Origin: a bacterium
GTDB taxonomy: Bacteria > Hinthialibacterota > Hinthialibacteria > H5-UNCL2
Direction: 5' to 3'
DNA: 64,000 nt
Assembly (NCBI GenBank): GCA_015075175.1
Contig: JABTUV010000019.1
Coordinates: forward strand, 8,397-72,396
Part shown: positions 55,783-64,000 of the stretch, piece by piece
How the letters are laid out: each line of letters opens with the position of its first letter
Position numbering within the stretch: the stretch's first letter is position 1
Made by a program: the position numbers and the translations under genes
The notes under the pieces: generated by a model
Databases searched by the model: none
The model's input: only the letters and a program-made list of their open reading frames with translations
Told to the model about the DNA's origin: nothing

Positions 55783-57504
55783 CTACGACTGACTGGGATA
55801 GTCGGCGCCCTCGTCGTCCACGATCAGGTCGACCAGCGTGGGGGTGAGGGAGGCGGGGCGGCGCTCGGCCAGTTTCAGGCCCTTGACCAGGGGGAAGTAG
55901 AGCGTGAAGGCGGCGCCCCTGCCCAGCTCGCTCTCCACCTCGATGCGGCCGCCCATGCGCTCGACGATGCGCCAGACGATGGACAATCCCAGGCCGGTGC
56001 CTCCCTCGCGGCGGGTGAAGAAGGGATTGAAGATGCGCGGAATGTCCTCGCGGGCGATGCCAGGCCCGTTGTCGGCGATGCGGATGACGGCCCAGCTGCC
56101 GTCCTCCTTGTGGCGCTCGGAGAGCTCGACCTCGACCCGTCCGCGCCCGTCCAACGCCTGCGCGGCGTTGAGCAGAATATTGGTGAAGACGCTGGCCAAC
56201 TGCTTTTCGTCGCCGCGAATCACGATGGGATACGGCGGCAGCGTGCGGGCGACCTCCAACCCCTCGTGTTCGCTGCGCAACTGGATCAGGTTGATGGACT
56301 GCTCCAGGACGGCGTTGACGGTGAGCGGGGCGTCCACGAAGTCGCCGGGACTGGAGAGGCGCAAGAGTTCCTGCACGATCTTCTCGCAGCGGGTCGCCTC
56401 CGACTCGATGATCTCCAGGTCCTCGCGCAGTTCCTCGGCGACTTTGGGGCTTTTCTGCAGATACTTGGCGCAGGACTTGATGATGCCCAGCGGATTGCCG
56501 ATTTCATGGGCGAGGCCGGCGGCGATTTCGCCCACGCTGGCCAGCCGTTCGGTGCGAATCAGGCCCTCCTCCAGTTCGCGGATTTCCGAGACGTCCTTGA
56601 AGACGCAGACCACGCCCGGCTGGCCCCCCGGCTCCTCGATGGAGCCTTCGATCACCTGCGCGGCGGCGATGGCTTCGACCTTGCCCCCGTCGGCCCGCCG
56701 GAACTCGACCCGGTGGTTGGTGAAGACCTCGCGGCGCGTGCGGGCGATCTCGATGATGCGCGCCATCGCCGGAAAGGCGTAATACACGTCCTGGTAGCGC
56801 ACCGCGTCCTCCGCCACCCCCAGTATCCGGCAGGCCGACTCGTTCATGAACACCACCTGCCCCGCCCCGTTGGTGGCAATCACGCCGTCGCTCATGGAGG
56901 AGAGCAGCGACAGGTTGAACTCGGACGAGAGCCGCAGATCGCGCAGCGAAGTCACCAGCTCCTCGTTCTGCTGCGACAGGTTCTTCATCAACACCCAGGA
57001 CAGGAGGATGACGCCCCAGATTTGCGTGAGGGTGACGAGGAGGCGCGTGGCCGCAAAGGGGTCCCGGAAGGGGGAGCCGGCCAGGGCGATCACCAGGTAC
57101 AGCATGATCGCACCCATGTACACCACCAGCGTCTGCACCGGCCGCTCGAACACCCCCGTGCCGTGCAACACGATGAGAAAGAAGAGGATGTGGTAGTTGC
57201 TGTGGATGCCGTCGGTGGTAAAAACGAGGCCGGCCATGAAGAAGAGATCGAGCGCGAAGGTGGTGTAGGCGAAGGCGCGGACGACCGGGATGAAGTTGGG
57301 GACGCGCAGGAGAAGATAGGTGCACAGGACGGTGTAGGCGAGAAAGATCACCAGCAATGCGGCGGCGGCGTCGGAAAGGATGGTGATCTGCGAGTTGACG
57401 ACGGCCAGAAGCACGGCGATGACGACCATGACCCAGCGGATGGGTAGGATGGTCTCGCGCTCGAAGCGGTAGAGTTTTTCCAGAACGGTGAGTTGAGTGG
57501 TCAC
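55783..57504 (-). CDS. Sensor histidine kinase, NtrB-like, membrane-bound
   Basis: 573 residues. Six membrane helices (about 22-180), a PAS domain (about 200-310; VIATNGAGQVVFMNESACRI), HisKA with phospho-acceptor His near residue 333 (AAGLAHEIGNPLGIIKSC), and HATPase_c: LASVFTNILLNAAQAL (N box), IADNGPGI (G1), PRIFNPFFTRREGGTGLGLS (F and G2). The signal is unknown. No response regulator is adjacent. It starts 21 bases after the lipoprotein gene stops, so both are probably on one transcript; the lipoprotein could be its sensor partner, which is inference. Confidence 0.9.
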   Translation of the reverse strand: MTTQLTVLEKLYRFERETILPIRWVMVVIAVLLAVVNSQITILSDAAAALLVIFLAYTVLCTYLLLRVPNFIPVVRAFAYTTFALDLFFMAGLVFTTDGIHSNYHILFFLIVLHGTGVFERPVQTLVVYMGAIMLYLVIALAGSPFRDPFAATRLLVTLTQIWGVILLSWVLMKNLSQQNEELVTSLRDLRLSSEFNLSLLSSMSDGVIATNGAGQVVFMNESACRILGVAEDAVRYQDVYYAFPAMARIIEIARTRREVFTNHRVEFRRADGGKVEAIAAAQVIEGSIEEPGGQPGVVCVFKDVSEIRELEEGLIRTERLASVGEIAAGLAHEIGNPLGIIKSCAKYLQKSPKVAEELREDLEIIESEATRCEKIVQELLRLSSPGDFVDAPLTVNAVLEQSINLIQLRSEHEGLEVARTLPPYPIVIRGDEKQLASVFTNILLNAAQALDGRGRVEVELSERHKEDGSWAVIRIADNGPGIAREDIPRIFNPFFTRREGGTGLGLSIVWRIVERMGGRIEVESELGRGAAFTLYFPLVKGLKLAERRPASLTPTLVDLIVDDEGADYPSQS

Positions 57505-57525
57505 GGTCGGCTGCGCATGGGCGGA

Positions 57526-59631
57526 TCATCGCACCTCGGGCTGGGTGAGATCGGTGACGGCGGGCAGGTCGGAGAAGCGGGCGGTGCGAAAGCGCCACTG
57601 GTAGGGGGTGTTGTCCAGGCGCAGGCCGGTGCGCGTCACCAGGCGCGAGGAGAGCGAGACGCGGTACTCCTGGCCCTCGCGCAACTGCACGTCGATGCGT
57701 ACCAGGGCGCCCCGCGCGGTCGCCTGCTGAAAGTAGATGGGCTGCGAGAGCGGTCGCGGATGCACCTCGACCGACCGCTCCAGTGAACGCATGTCCAGCG
57801 CCTCGCTGACCTCAAACGAGATGCGCGCCAGGGGTCCGGGCACCATCATGCCCCCGTCGGACGGTCCCGTGGAAAGCACGCGCGGCCCGCCGGTGGTGAA
57901 GGAGAAGACATAGGGTTCGCGCAGGCGATTGCCCAACAGGTCGCTGGCCCCCGTCCCGACGACCACGCGATACTGCCGGTTGAAATAGACGCGGGGATCG
58001 CGATGGCGCAGAAGATGCATCTGGATGGTGTCGGTGCGAATGGCGCTGCCGTCGCCGAAGCTGTACTCGAGGGCGACCGGCGGGTCGATGCCGATGGCGT
58101 GGATGACGCGGGCGGTGTCCATCATGCGGTCGAAGGTGATGGTGACCAGCGTCTCGTCGGTGACGGGGACCTTGCGGGCGCCGTCGGGCGGGTCGGTGAA
58201 GAGCACGCGGGCGTAATCCACCTCGCGCGAGAGGATCAATTCGGGAATCGGCCGCACCTCGCCGGCCACCAGCTGGACGCCCGCCGCGGTCGACGGAACG
58301 TAGCCGGGATAGGTCGCCAAGACGCTGTAGGCGCCCGGGGAGAGGCCGGTGAAGCGATAGCGTCCCTGCGCGTCGGCGACCACCACGGCGCCGGTTTCCG
58401 TGAGGGTGACGGTGATGCCGGCGGGGATGCCGCCGTCCTCCAGGCGCACCTGACCGTAGAGCGCGCCGGTCGTATCCTCCTCGTTGGGGGCCAGCACCAT
58501 GCCGGAGAGTTCGCGCTCCGCTCCCTCCTCGACGGCGACGCGCAGGATGCGTTCACTGACGTAGCCGGGATGCGAGAACAGGAGGTTGTAGAGCTGGCCG
58601 GCAGGCCCACCAGCGTATTCGCCGGTGGGCGAGGTGTCGGCGGACACGCTCGTCCCCTCGACCAGCCCCTGGATGCCGGAGTGGTCCTGGCGGTCCAAAA
58701 GCAAAGCTCGCCCGCGCAAAACGCCCCCCGCGAAGGCGGTCGAGGGCAACGGCCGCAGCCGGACCAGCTCCAGCGTGACTCCGTCCGGTCCGATGGACCG
58801 TTGCAGGAGCTCGGGCAGGTAGCCCTCGCGCGACAGGCGGATGGTTTGCGTGCCCGCGGGGATGTCGTCGATGCGGAAAGTGCCGTCGGGGCGCGAGAAT
58901 GTCATCAGCGAGGTTCCCTGCAGGGCCACGATCACGCCCGCGTGGTCGCTGGCACCCGGCAGCTCGACCCGGCCCTCCAGGTAGCCGCGCGCCGGTTCCG
59001 TGGCCTTGGCGCGCAGGATGATCTCGCGCAATTGGGTCGTGTTGTCCGCGATCACCGTCACCGGGATGGGTTCATTGAACACGTAACCGCTTTTCATCAC
59101 CGACAACTCGTAATCGCCGGCCGGCACGCCGGAGAGCTCGAAGCTGCCGTCCGAGCGCGTGGCCACGTAGAGCGGAGTGCCCAGGAGGTTGACGTACACG
59201 CCGCCGTGGTAGCTGTTGCCCTCCAGGAGGACGGTACCGTGGATGGCGCCGGTTTCTCCCGGCGCAGAAGAAGGTTCGGGGGAAAGCGTGACGGGCAGAA
59301 GTCCCAGGACTGCGGCGCGGCCAATGACCAGCTCGGGCTTGCGGAAGGTCTCGTAACCGGGATGCCGCGCCAGGAGCGTATAGGTCCCCGGCGCCAGGCC
59401 GTCCATGCGAAAATCGCCCGCCTCGTCGGTGGTCGCGGTCCAACCGGTTCCCAGGAGGCTGACGACGGTACCTTCGTGGTTGGATTCGCCGTCCAAGAGA
59501 AAGCGGCCCTTCAGGCCGCCTTCTTTCGGGCCGCCGCAGGCGGCCAAGAGGAGGCAGGCGCCGAGCGTCACAAGCGCGACCCATCCGGCGGTCGTGATTC
59601 CTTTTGGTTGGCGCGCAAGGATGCGGGTCAT
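57526..59631 (-). CDS. Large lipoprotein with repeated carboxypeptidase-regulatory-like domains
   Basis: 701 residues, signal with lipobox LLAACGG near residue 31. Five or six CarboxypepD_reg-like beta-sandwiches (each begins like GLKGRFLLDGESNHEGTVVS, AIHGTVLLEGNSYHGGVYVN, GYLEGRVELPGASDHAGVIV, VLRGRALLLDRQDHSGIQGL, ALYGQVRLEDGGIPAGITVT) run to about residue 465. Two Big_5-type domains follow (TDPPDGARKVPVTDETLVTI; SPSDGGMMVPGPLARISFE-like). Likely an envelope structural or adhesive protein. Divergent from the SbcD gene across 359 bp. Confidence 0.82.
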   Translation of the reverse strand: MTRILARQPKGITTAGWVALVTLGACLLLAACGGPKEGGLKGRFLLDGESNHEGTVVSLLGTGWTATTDEAGDFRMDGLAPGTYTLLARHPGYETFRKPELVIGRAAVLGLLPVTLSPEPSSAPGETGAIHGTVLLEGNSYHGGVYVNLLGTPLYVATRSDGSFELSGVPAGDYELSVMKSGYVFNEPIPVTVIADNTTQLREIILRAKATEPARGYLEGRVELPGASDHAGVIVALQGTSLMTFSRPDGTFRIDDIPAGTQTIRLSREGYLPELLQRSIGPDGVTLELVRLRPLPSTAFAGGVLRGRALLLDRQDHSGIQGLVEGTSVSADTSPTGEYAGGPAGQLYNLLFSHPGYVSERILRVAVEEGAERELSGMVLAPNEEDTTGALYGQVRLEDGGIPAGITVTLTETGAVVVADAQGRYRFTGLSPGAYSVLATYPGYVPSTAAGVQLVAGEVRPIPELILSREVDYARVLFTDPPDGARKVPVTDETLVTITFDRMMDTARVIHAIGIDPPVALEYSFGDGSAIRTDTIQMHLLRHRDPRVYFNRQYRVVVGTGASDLLGNRLREPYVFSFTTGGPRVLSTGPSDGGMMVPGPLARISFEVSEALDMRSLERSVEVHPRPLSQPIYFQQATARGALVRIDVQLREGQEYRVSLSSRLVTRTGLRLDNTPYQWRFRTARFSDLPAVTDLTQPEVR

Positions 59632-59844
59632 GCTCGGTTTACCACTCCTAAGATGGGCCGACAGACTAGGATAGGGTCGCCGCCGGGCAAAGTCAATCGC
59701 CGCCGGGACAGTCGCCGGTTTTGTGCAGCCAGCCCGCCATTTGCTCGAGCTCTCGCTTCAAAATCGGCGCCTGTCCTTCGCCTGCCAGCCGCGCTTTATC
59801 CCCCCGCCCCCCCTGGTTAAGGGGGGAGCGGATGGCCGCATGAC

Positions 59845-59872
59845 TTGCCGTTTGGCAGGTTTGCAGTATAAT
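59845..59872 (+). promoter_or_regulatory. Promoter of the nuclease-ATPase operon
   Basis: TTGCCG, 16-base spacer, perfect TATAAT, about 112 bases before ATG 59991. The rest of the 59632-59990 gap contains a GCGGCAG-CTTG-CTGCCGC hairpin and no gene. Confidence 0.55.
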
Positions 59873-59915
59873 TTTCCAATGAGAGAGGCCAACTCCGCCG
59901 CATCGTCTACGGAAT

Positions 59916-59933
59916 GCGGCAGCTTGCTGCCGC
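59916..59933. repeat. Hairpin GCGGCAG-CTTG-CTGCCGC in the 5' untranslated region
   Basis: Perfect 7-bp stem, 4-base loop, about 40 bases downstream of the predicted start. A degenerate second copy (GCGGCGGTCAGCTGCCGC) lies at 59953. May be a REP rather than a regulator. Confidence 0.5.
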
Positions 59934-59990
59934 CATGCGGTGTAGTCGCGCGCGGCGGTCAGCTGCCGCACTCCACATCGGGAAGAAGCC

Positions 59991-61136
59991 ATGGTCCAAC
60001 TCCTGCAGTTCGGCGACATCCACCTGGACGGCCCCTTGGGTGGCCTGTCGGCCGAGCTGGCCGCGCGCCGCCGCCATGAGCTGCGCCAGAGCTTCTCCCG
60101 CTGCCTGAAGGAGGCCGCCGCCCGCAAGGTGGACGCGGTGCTCATTCCCGGCGACCTATACGAACACGACGGCTACGCCCCCGACACGGCGCCGTTTCTG
60201 TGCGCCCAACTGGAGGCGATCGCTCCCATCCCGGTCTTCATCGCCCCCGGCAATCACGATTTCCACAGTCCGCGCGCGCTTTACGCGGAGCATCGCTGGC
60301 CCGGCAACGTGCGCATCGCCACCCTGCCCCGCTTCGAGATGTTTCCCGTGCCCGAGGCGCCGGTCGCCGTGCACATGTTCGCGCATACCTCCAAGGAGAA
60401 CGTGGACAACCTCCTGGCCGGCTACCGCGTCCCCGAAGACGAGCGTCTGCACGTGCTCAACTTTCACGGCGGCCTGAATGAAGAGCGCTTTGGCAGCAAA
60501 CGCTTCTGCTGCCCCTTCTCCTTGGACGATCTGGCGGGCACGGGAGCTCACTGGGCGTCGGTCGGGCATTATCACGGAGCCGTCGACCTGGCGGCCGACG
60601 GGCGTCTTCTGGGCGCCTACGGCGGCTGGATGGAAAGCCACTCCTTCCGGCACGTCGGTCCGCAGTCGGTCCTGTTCGTCACGCTGGAGAAGGAGAAGCC
60701 GCCTGTCGTCGAGCGGTTTACCTCCAGCAGCCGGGAGTATCGCATTCTCGAAGTGGACGCGGGGGGAGCGGACAACCTGGAGGCGCTGGTCGAGCGCATC
60801 GTGGCGGCGACCGGCGTGGACCGTCCCGAGGGACCCCATGCCGGCCAACTGGTGCGCATTGTGGTCCGCGGCCAGGTCGGACCGGCCGTCCCGGTGGACC
60901 AACTGCGGGCCGAACAGCTAGCCCACCATTGCTTCCACCTGGAGATCGAGACCGATCTCCTGCCCAATTACGATCTGGATCGGCTCTCGCAGCTGCCCGA
61001 CACCTGCGGCGCATTCGTGCGACGCATGCGATCGCTGGTGGCCGAGGCGCCGCCCGAGGAGCAGGCGGCCCTGCGCGAGGCGCTCTATTACGGACTGGAC
61101 GCGCTCCTCTCCGGGGAGGTGCGACCGCGCTCGTGA
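59991..61136 (+). CDS. Mre11/SbcD-like DNA repair nuclease (YhaO-type metallophosphoesterase)
   Basis: 381 residues. Metal ligands: GDIHLD (Asp9, His11), GDLYEHD near residue 54, GNHD near 86-89, LNFHGG near 160 and SVGHYHGA near 190, the full calcineurin-like set. The C-terminal region (250-381) is a capping and partner-binding part. In Mre11-Rad50 type pairs it makes nicks at DNA ends and hairpins. Its TGA overlaps the GTG of the ATPase gene (GTGA), so the two are translated together. Confidence 0.9.
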   Translation: MVQLLQFGDIHLDGPLGGLSAELAARRRHELRQSFSRCLKEAAARKVDAVLIPGDLYEHDGYAPDTAPFLCAQLEAIAPIPVFIAPGNHDFHSPRALYAEHRWPGNVRIATLPRFEMFPVPEAPVAVHMFAHTSKENVDNLLAGYRVPEDERLHVLNFHGGLNEERFGSKRFCCPFSLDDLAGTGAHWASVGHYHGAVDLAADGRLLGAYGGWMESHSFRHVGPQSVLFVTLEKEKPPVVERFTSSSREYRILEVDAGGADNLEALVERIVAATGVDRPEGPHAGQLVRIVVRGQVGPAVPVDQLRAEQLAHHCFHLEIETDLLPNYDLDRLSQLPDTCGAFVRRMRSLVAEAPPEEQAALREALYYGLDALLSGEVRPRS

Positions 61137-63976
61137 AGATACTCTCGCTTACCATCTCCGGCTTCGGCTGCCATCGCGACCAGAATTGGGAGTTTGATCC
61201 CGGGCTGAACTTGGTCGTAGGCCCCAACGAGGCGGGCAAGACCACGCTCTTGCGTTGCATGTTGGGGATGCTGTATCCGCTGACGCGGCGGCGGGGCGGG
61301 GCGACGCCGGAAGTGGATTTGTGGGCGCCGTGGACGGGCGGCGCGTACGCCGCCGCCCTCACGCTGGAAACCGACGACGGCCGCCGCCTGGAGGTGCGCA
61401 AGACCTTCACGCGCGACAAGGAGAAGGTCAGCATCGTGGACGCGCAGCGCGGCGAGGTGACCGGCGAGTTCCTGGAAGGTCCCGACGGCAAGGACCGCGA
61501 CGTCGGTCTCTCGCTGTTCAATCTGGTGCGCGATGAGTTTCAGCATACCGCGTACATCCGATACGGGGAATTGAGCTGGGCGGGCTACCGCAACGGTCGC
61601 GGGCAGTTGGCCAAGCGGCTGGAGCAGATGGTGGACGCGCGCAGCGGGGCGTCGGCGGCGGAGGCGCTGCAAGTGCTGAAGAACACCGCCGATGAAGTCG
61701 GCAGCGACCGCTCCTCGAAGCGTCCGCTGGACGTGGCGACGCGCGAACTGGCGCAACTGCGCCTGCGCATCGCCGAAGCGGAAACCAAGTACGTCGAGCT
61801 GGCCGAGCGCGAGGCGGAACGCGAGCGGCTGGCGGCCGAGCTGGCGGGCCTGGAGCGGCGCATCACGCTCGAGGAATTCCTGGAACTGGGCGACACCGAG
61901 CGCGAGCTGGTGGCGCGCATCGACAAGGCCCGCGCGCTCGCCGAAGAAATCAGGCAGATCTCGGAGCGGATCAAGGAGCTGGGACCGGCGGCCGCCGACG
62001 ATCTGGGCAAGCCGCGCGAGGAACTCACCCGTTGCCGCGCCGTGCGCAAGGAGCATGAAAAGGACCTGGCCGCGCGCACCGAGCAGTTTCGCCTCACCAT
62101 CCTCGAGCGCATCGAAGCCTGCCAGGAGCGGCTCTCGCAACGTTACGAGAAGTTTCTCGCCCTGCCCGAGCCGGAGTTGTCGCGTCTGGAGGAAGAGGCG
62201 CGCCGCTGGCAGGACTGGAGCGCGCGCCGCGCCGAGATCGCCCGCAGCCTTGCCGAAGAGGAGCAGCGGGCGGGCGCCAACGGCCTCTTCGAACTGCAGG
62301 AGATCAACCTCCGCCTGCTGCGCGCCCCCGACAAGGCGGAACTGATCGAAACCGGCAAGGAGCGCCTCTCCGAACTCGAAAACACTCTGATCGTCAAGAA
62401 CCAGGAACTGCGCGACTTGGAGAGCCGGCGGATGGTGGCGCAGGGCAACGTATCGCGACTCTGGACGTATGGGGGCGTTTCGGCGGCGGCGGCGGTCATT
62501 TCGTTGCTTCTCTCCGGCGGCGATCAACGCGGCTATATCGTTTTGGCGGCGGCTCTGGCGGTCGCCGCCATCGTGCTGGGAACGTGGGCGCTCTTGCGGC
62601 GGGGCACGGTCGCCGCGCAGTTCACGGCGCCCCTGGCCGAGCTGGAGGCGGCGCTGTCGTCGCTGCGGTCGGAGCGCGAGGGCCTGTTCCGGCAACTGGA
62701 GGAGGCCGCCGTGGCTCTCGACTTTCCCTCCTACAAGGATTGCCGGGCGGCCCTGGAGAAGGTGCGGCGCAATCAGATGCGCGTGGGCGGTCTGCAGCAT
62801 TTGCAGCACAGCCAGCGGCAGGTGGAGTCGGACCTGGCGGCGCTGGAGGCCGGGCTGCGCGACTGGGCCGCGCGGCTGGAGATTCCCCTGCCGGCGGGCG
62901 ACTTCTCTTCCGCTCACGCCAAGGCCCTGTCGGGCGCCGTGGTCGACTATCGCGCCGACCTCCGGCAACTGGAAGACCTGCGCCAGGAGCAAAAGAAGCA
63001 CGCCCAGGAACTGGCGGAGCAGCAGGCCCGCATCGGCGAGTTGGAGGCGGCCGAGCGTCGCGTGCTGGCGACGCTGAAACTGCCCGCCGAGGACCTGGAG
63101 GCGGGGTGGGTCGCGTTTCAGGAACTGGACCGCCGCCACGCCGCCTGGAACGAACTCTCACTGGCGCGCGAGAAGGCGCAGGCGATGCTGGAAAGCGTCT
63201 GTCGGGGCAAGAAGCCGCCGCAGCTGGAGTCCGACCTCGCCGGCGTGCGCCGCCGCCGACAGGAACTGGCGGCCGCTTATGCGGATCTGCCGGATGCCGC
63301 CGTCCAGGCCGGCCGTCAGCGCGCCGACGAACCCGAGCGCGCCAGAATGAAAAACCGCCAGCGCGAACTGCGCGACCAGATTCGTGCGGCCGAAGTCTGG
63401 GCCAGCACCCAACGCGAGAACCTGCCTTCCCTCTCCGAGTTGCGCGAGCGCCAGGCCGGCCTGGAGGCGCGCATCCAGCAACTCGAAAATTACCGCCAGC
63501 GACTGCTCCTGGCGCATCGCGTGCTCTCCGAGATCGCCCTGCAGTCGCATCGCCGTTGGTCGGAGGAATTGACGGAAGAAGTCGGCCCCATGCTCTCCCG
63601 TCTCACTTTGGGTCGCTACGAGAAGGTGATCATCGATCCCGAGCTGCAGCTGCATCTCTCGCCCCTGCCCGACCGGACGCTTTCGCCCGACGAAGTCGAG
63701 CGCAGCCTTTCATCCGGCACGCTGGACCAGCTCTATCTCTGCCTGCGGGTCGCGGTCGCCGGCTTGATCTCGCCGCGCGAGCGCCTTCCGCTGCTTCTGG
63801 ATGATCCCATGCTCACCTTCGACGAGTCCCGCCGCAAGGCCGCCCTGACCTGGCTGGGGGAACTCGCCCAGCAACGCCAGGTGTTTCTCTTCTCCTGCAA
63901 TCCAACCTACGCTTCGCATCTGCCGGAGGGAACACGAACTCTCCAGCTGGCGACGCCCCCCGATTACGTTTCGTAA
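61133..63976 (+). CDS. Rad50/SbcC-like ATPase, YhaN type
   Basis: 947 residues from GTG 61133. Walker A GPNEAGKTTLL (residues 30-40) with the AAA_27-type N-terminus VKILSLTISGFGCHRD. Long coiled coils span about 180-430 and 500-840. Between them are two hydrophobic stretches (about residues 443-460 and 465-485: VSAAAAVISLLL, YIVLAAALAVAAIVLG), the mark of YhaN rather than classical SbcC, which has a zinc hook there. The C-terminal half site has signature LSSGTLDQLYLCLRVAVAGL and Walker B LPLLLDDPMLTFD. Stop TAA is inside a hairpin and repeat. Partner of the upstream nuclease. Confidence 0.9.
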   Translation: MKILSLTISGFGCHRDQNWEFDPGLNLVVGPNEAGKTTLLRCMLGMLYPLTRRRGGATPEVDLWAPWTGGAYAAALTLETDDGRRLEVRKTFTRDKEKVSIVDAQRGEVTGEFLEGPDGKDRDVGLSLFNLVRDEFQHTAYIRYGELSWAGYRNGRGQLAKRLEQMVDARSGASAAEALQVLKNTADEVGSDRSSKRPLDVATRELAQLRLRIAEAETKYVELAEREAERERLAAELAGLERRITLEEFLELGDTERELVARIDKARALAEEIRQISERIKELGPAAADDLGKPREELTRCRAVRKEHEKDLAARTEQFRLTILERIEACQERLSQRYEKFLALPEPELSRLEEEARRWQDWSARRAEIARSLAEEEQRAGANGLFELQEINLRLLRAPDKAELIETGKERLSELENTLIVKNQELRDLESRRMVAQGNVSRLWTYGGVSAAAAVISLLLSGGDQRGYIVLAAALAVAAIVLGTWALLRRGTVAAQFTAPLAELEAALSSLRSEREGLFRQLEEAAVALDFPSYKDCRAALEKVRRNQMRVGGLQHLQHSQRQVESDLAALEAGLRDWAARLEIPLPAGDFSSAHAKALSGAVVDYRADLRQLEDLRQEQKKHAQELAEQQARIGELEAAERRVLATLKLPAEDLEAGWVAFQELDRRHAAWNELSLAREKAQAMLESVCRGKKPPQLESDLAGVRRRRQELAAAYADLPDAAVQAGRQRADEPERARMKNRQRELRDQIRAAEVWASTQRENLPSLSELRERQAGLEARIQQLENYRQRLLLAHRVLSEIALQSHRRWSEELTEEVGPMLSRLTLGRYEKVIIDPELQLHLSPLPDRTLSPDEVERSLSSGTLDQLYLCLRVAVAGLISPRERLPLLLDDPMLTFDESRRKAALTWLGELAQQRQVFLFSCNPTYASHLPEGTRTLQLATPPDYVS

Positions 63977-64000
63977 TCTTACTCTTACTCTTAATCTTAA
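63962..64000. repeat. GATTACG hairpin overlapping a stop codon, then hexamer array
   Basis: GATTACG-TTT-CGTAATC (63962-63978) contains the yhaN TAA. CTTACT/CTTAAT units start at once and run to the window edge. Confidence 0.75.

Overview
The window is a GC-rich stretch of bacterial chromosome, most likely from an uncultivated Gram-negative lineage. The support for Gram-negative is lipoproteins, TatA, a Tat-exported MsrP, a heptosyltransferase-type GT9 enzyme and signal peptidase I. Housekeeping genes (lepA, lepB, hemW, pgeF, proC, trpC, trpD) sit among glycan-degrading, membrane and repeat-protein genes. Nothing here fixes the phylum. The mix of giant TPR proteins, GH115/GH20 enzymes and many short intergenic repeat families would fit the Sumerlaeota/Hydrogenedentota/PVC range, but that is inference; a LepA or HemW tree would settle it. 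I saw no rRNA, tRNA, CRISPR array, transposase or phage genes.

Layout. 1-1.8 kb: 3' part of a GT-C membrane glycosyltransferase. 2.0-16.8 kb: a huge TPR locus in two blocks. The first starts behind a near-consensus promoter with a DnaG-like (CHC2) Cys/His motif and is broken by three frameshifts. The second is heavily decayed and has an in-frame TAG. A four-helix-bundle gene and two hexamer arrays lie between the blocks. 16.8-20.5 kb: membrane protein, YkvA, a GntR/UTRA regulator (apparently leaderless) coupled to a second GT-C enzyme. 20.6-25.4 kb (minus): hemW-lepB-pgeF operon and lepA. 25.7-29.9 kb (minus): proC-yggT and a small membrane gene-trpD-trpC, joined by 4-nt overlaps. 30.1-31.6 kb: a frameshifted membrane protein and a small lipoprotein. 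31.9-39.5 kb: secreted glycan block (GH115, frameshifted GH20, serine hydrolase, beta-helix/rhodanese/dockerin-like protein). 39.5-42.2 kb: msrP, then a frameshifted arsR-arsM pair with promoter and operator. 42.3-45.8 kb: XPB-type helicase and its helicase-associated partner. 46.1-48.6 kb: broken sugar-nucleotide epimerase, broken GT9, intact tatA. 48.7-52 kb: unknown secreted protein, terminator, broken HEAT-repeat protein. 52.5-55.6 kb (minus): ABC ATPase, permease and an unusual histidine-rich TPR protein. 55.8-59.6 kb (minus): large Ig-like lipoprotein and a histidine kinase. 60-64 kb: Mre11/SbcD-like nuclease and Rad50/YhaN-like ATPase.

Two features dominate. First, at least nine families of short dispersed repeats fill the gaps: hexamer arrays, nonamer arrays, a roughly 90-bp inverted-repeat element, a CTCGATAC/GTATCGAG-type palindrome, a terminal-inverted-repeat MITE, a REPIN-like pair and several hairpins. 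Several cover stop codons, and three lie in frame inside proteins. Second, frameshifts are very uneven. About ten loci carry one or more, with at least eight in the second TPR block, while long genes such as yhaN (947 aa), the 701-aa lipoprotein and lepA are clean. Many shifts fall in G/C runs and could be sequence errors; the in-frame TAG in the second TPR block points to real decay there.
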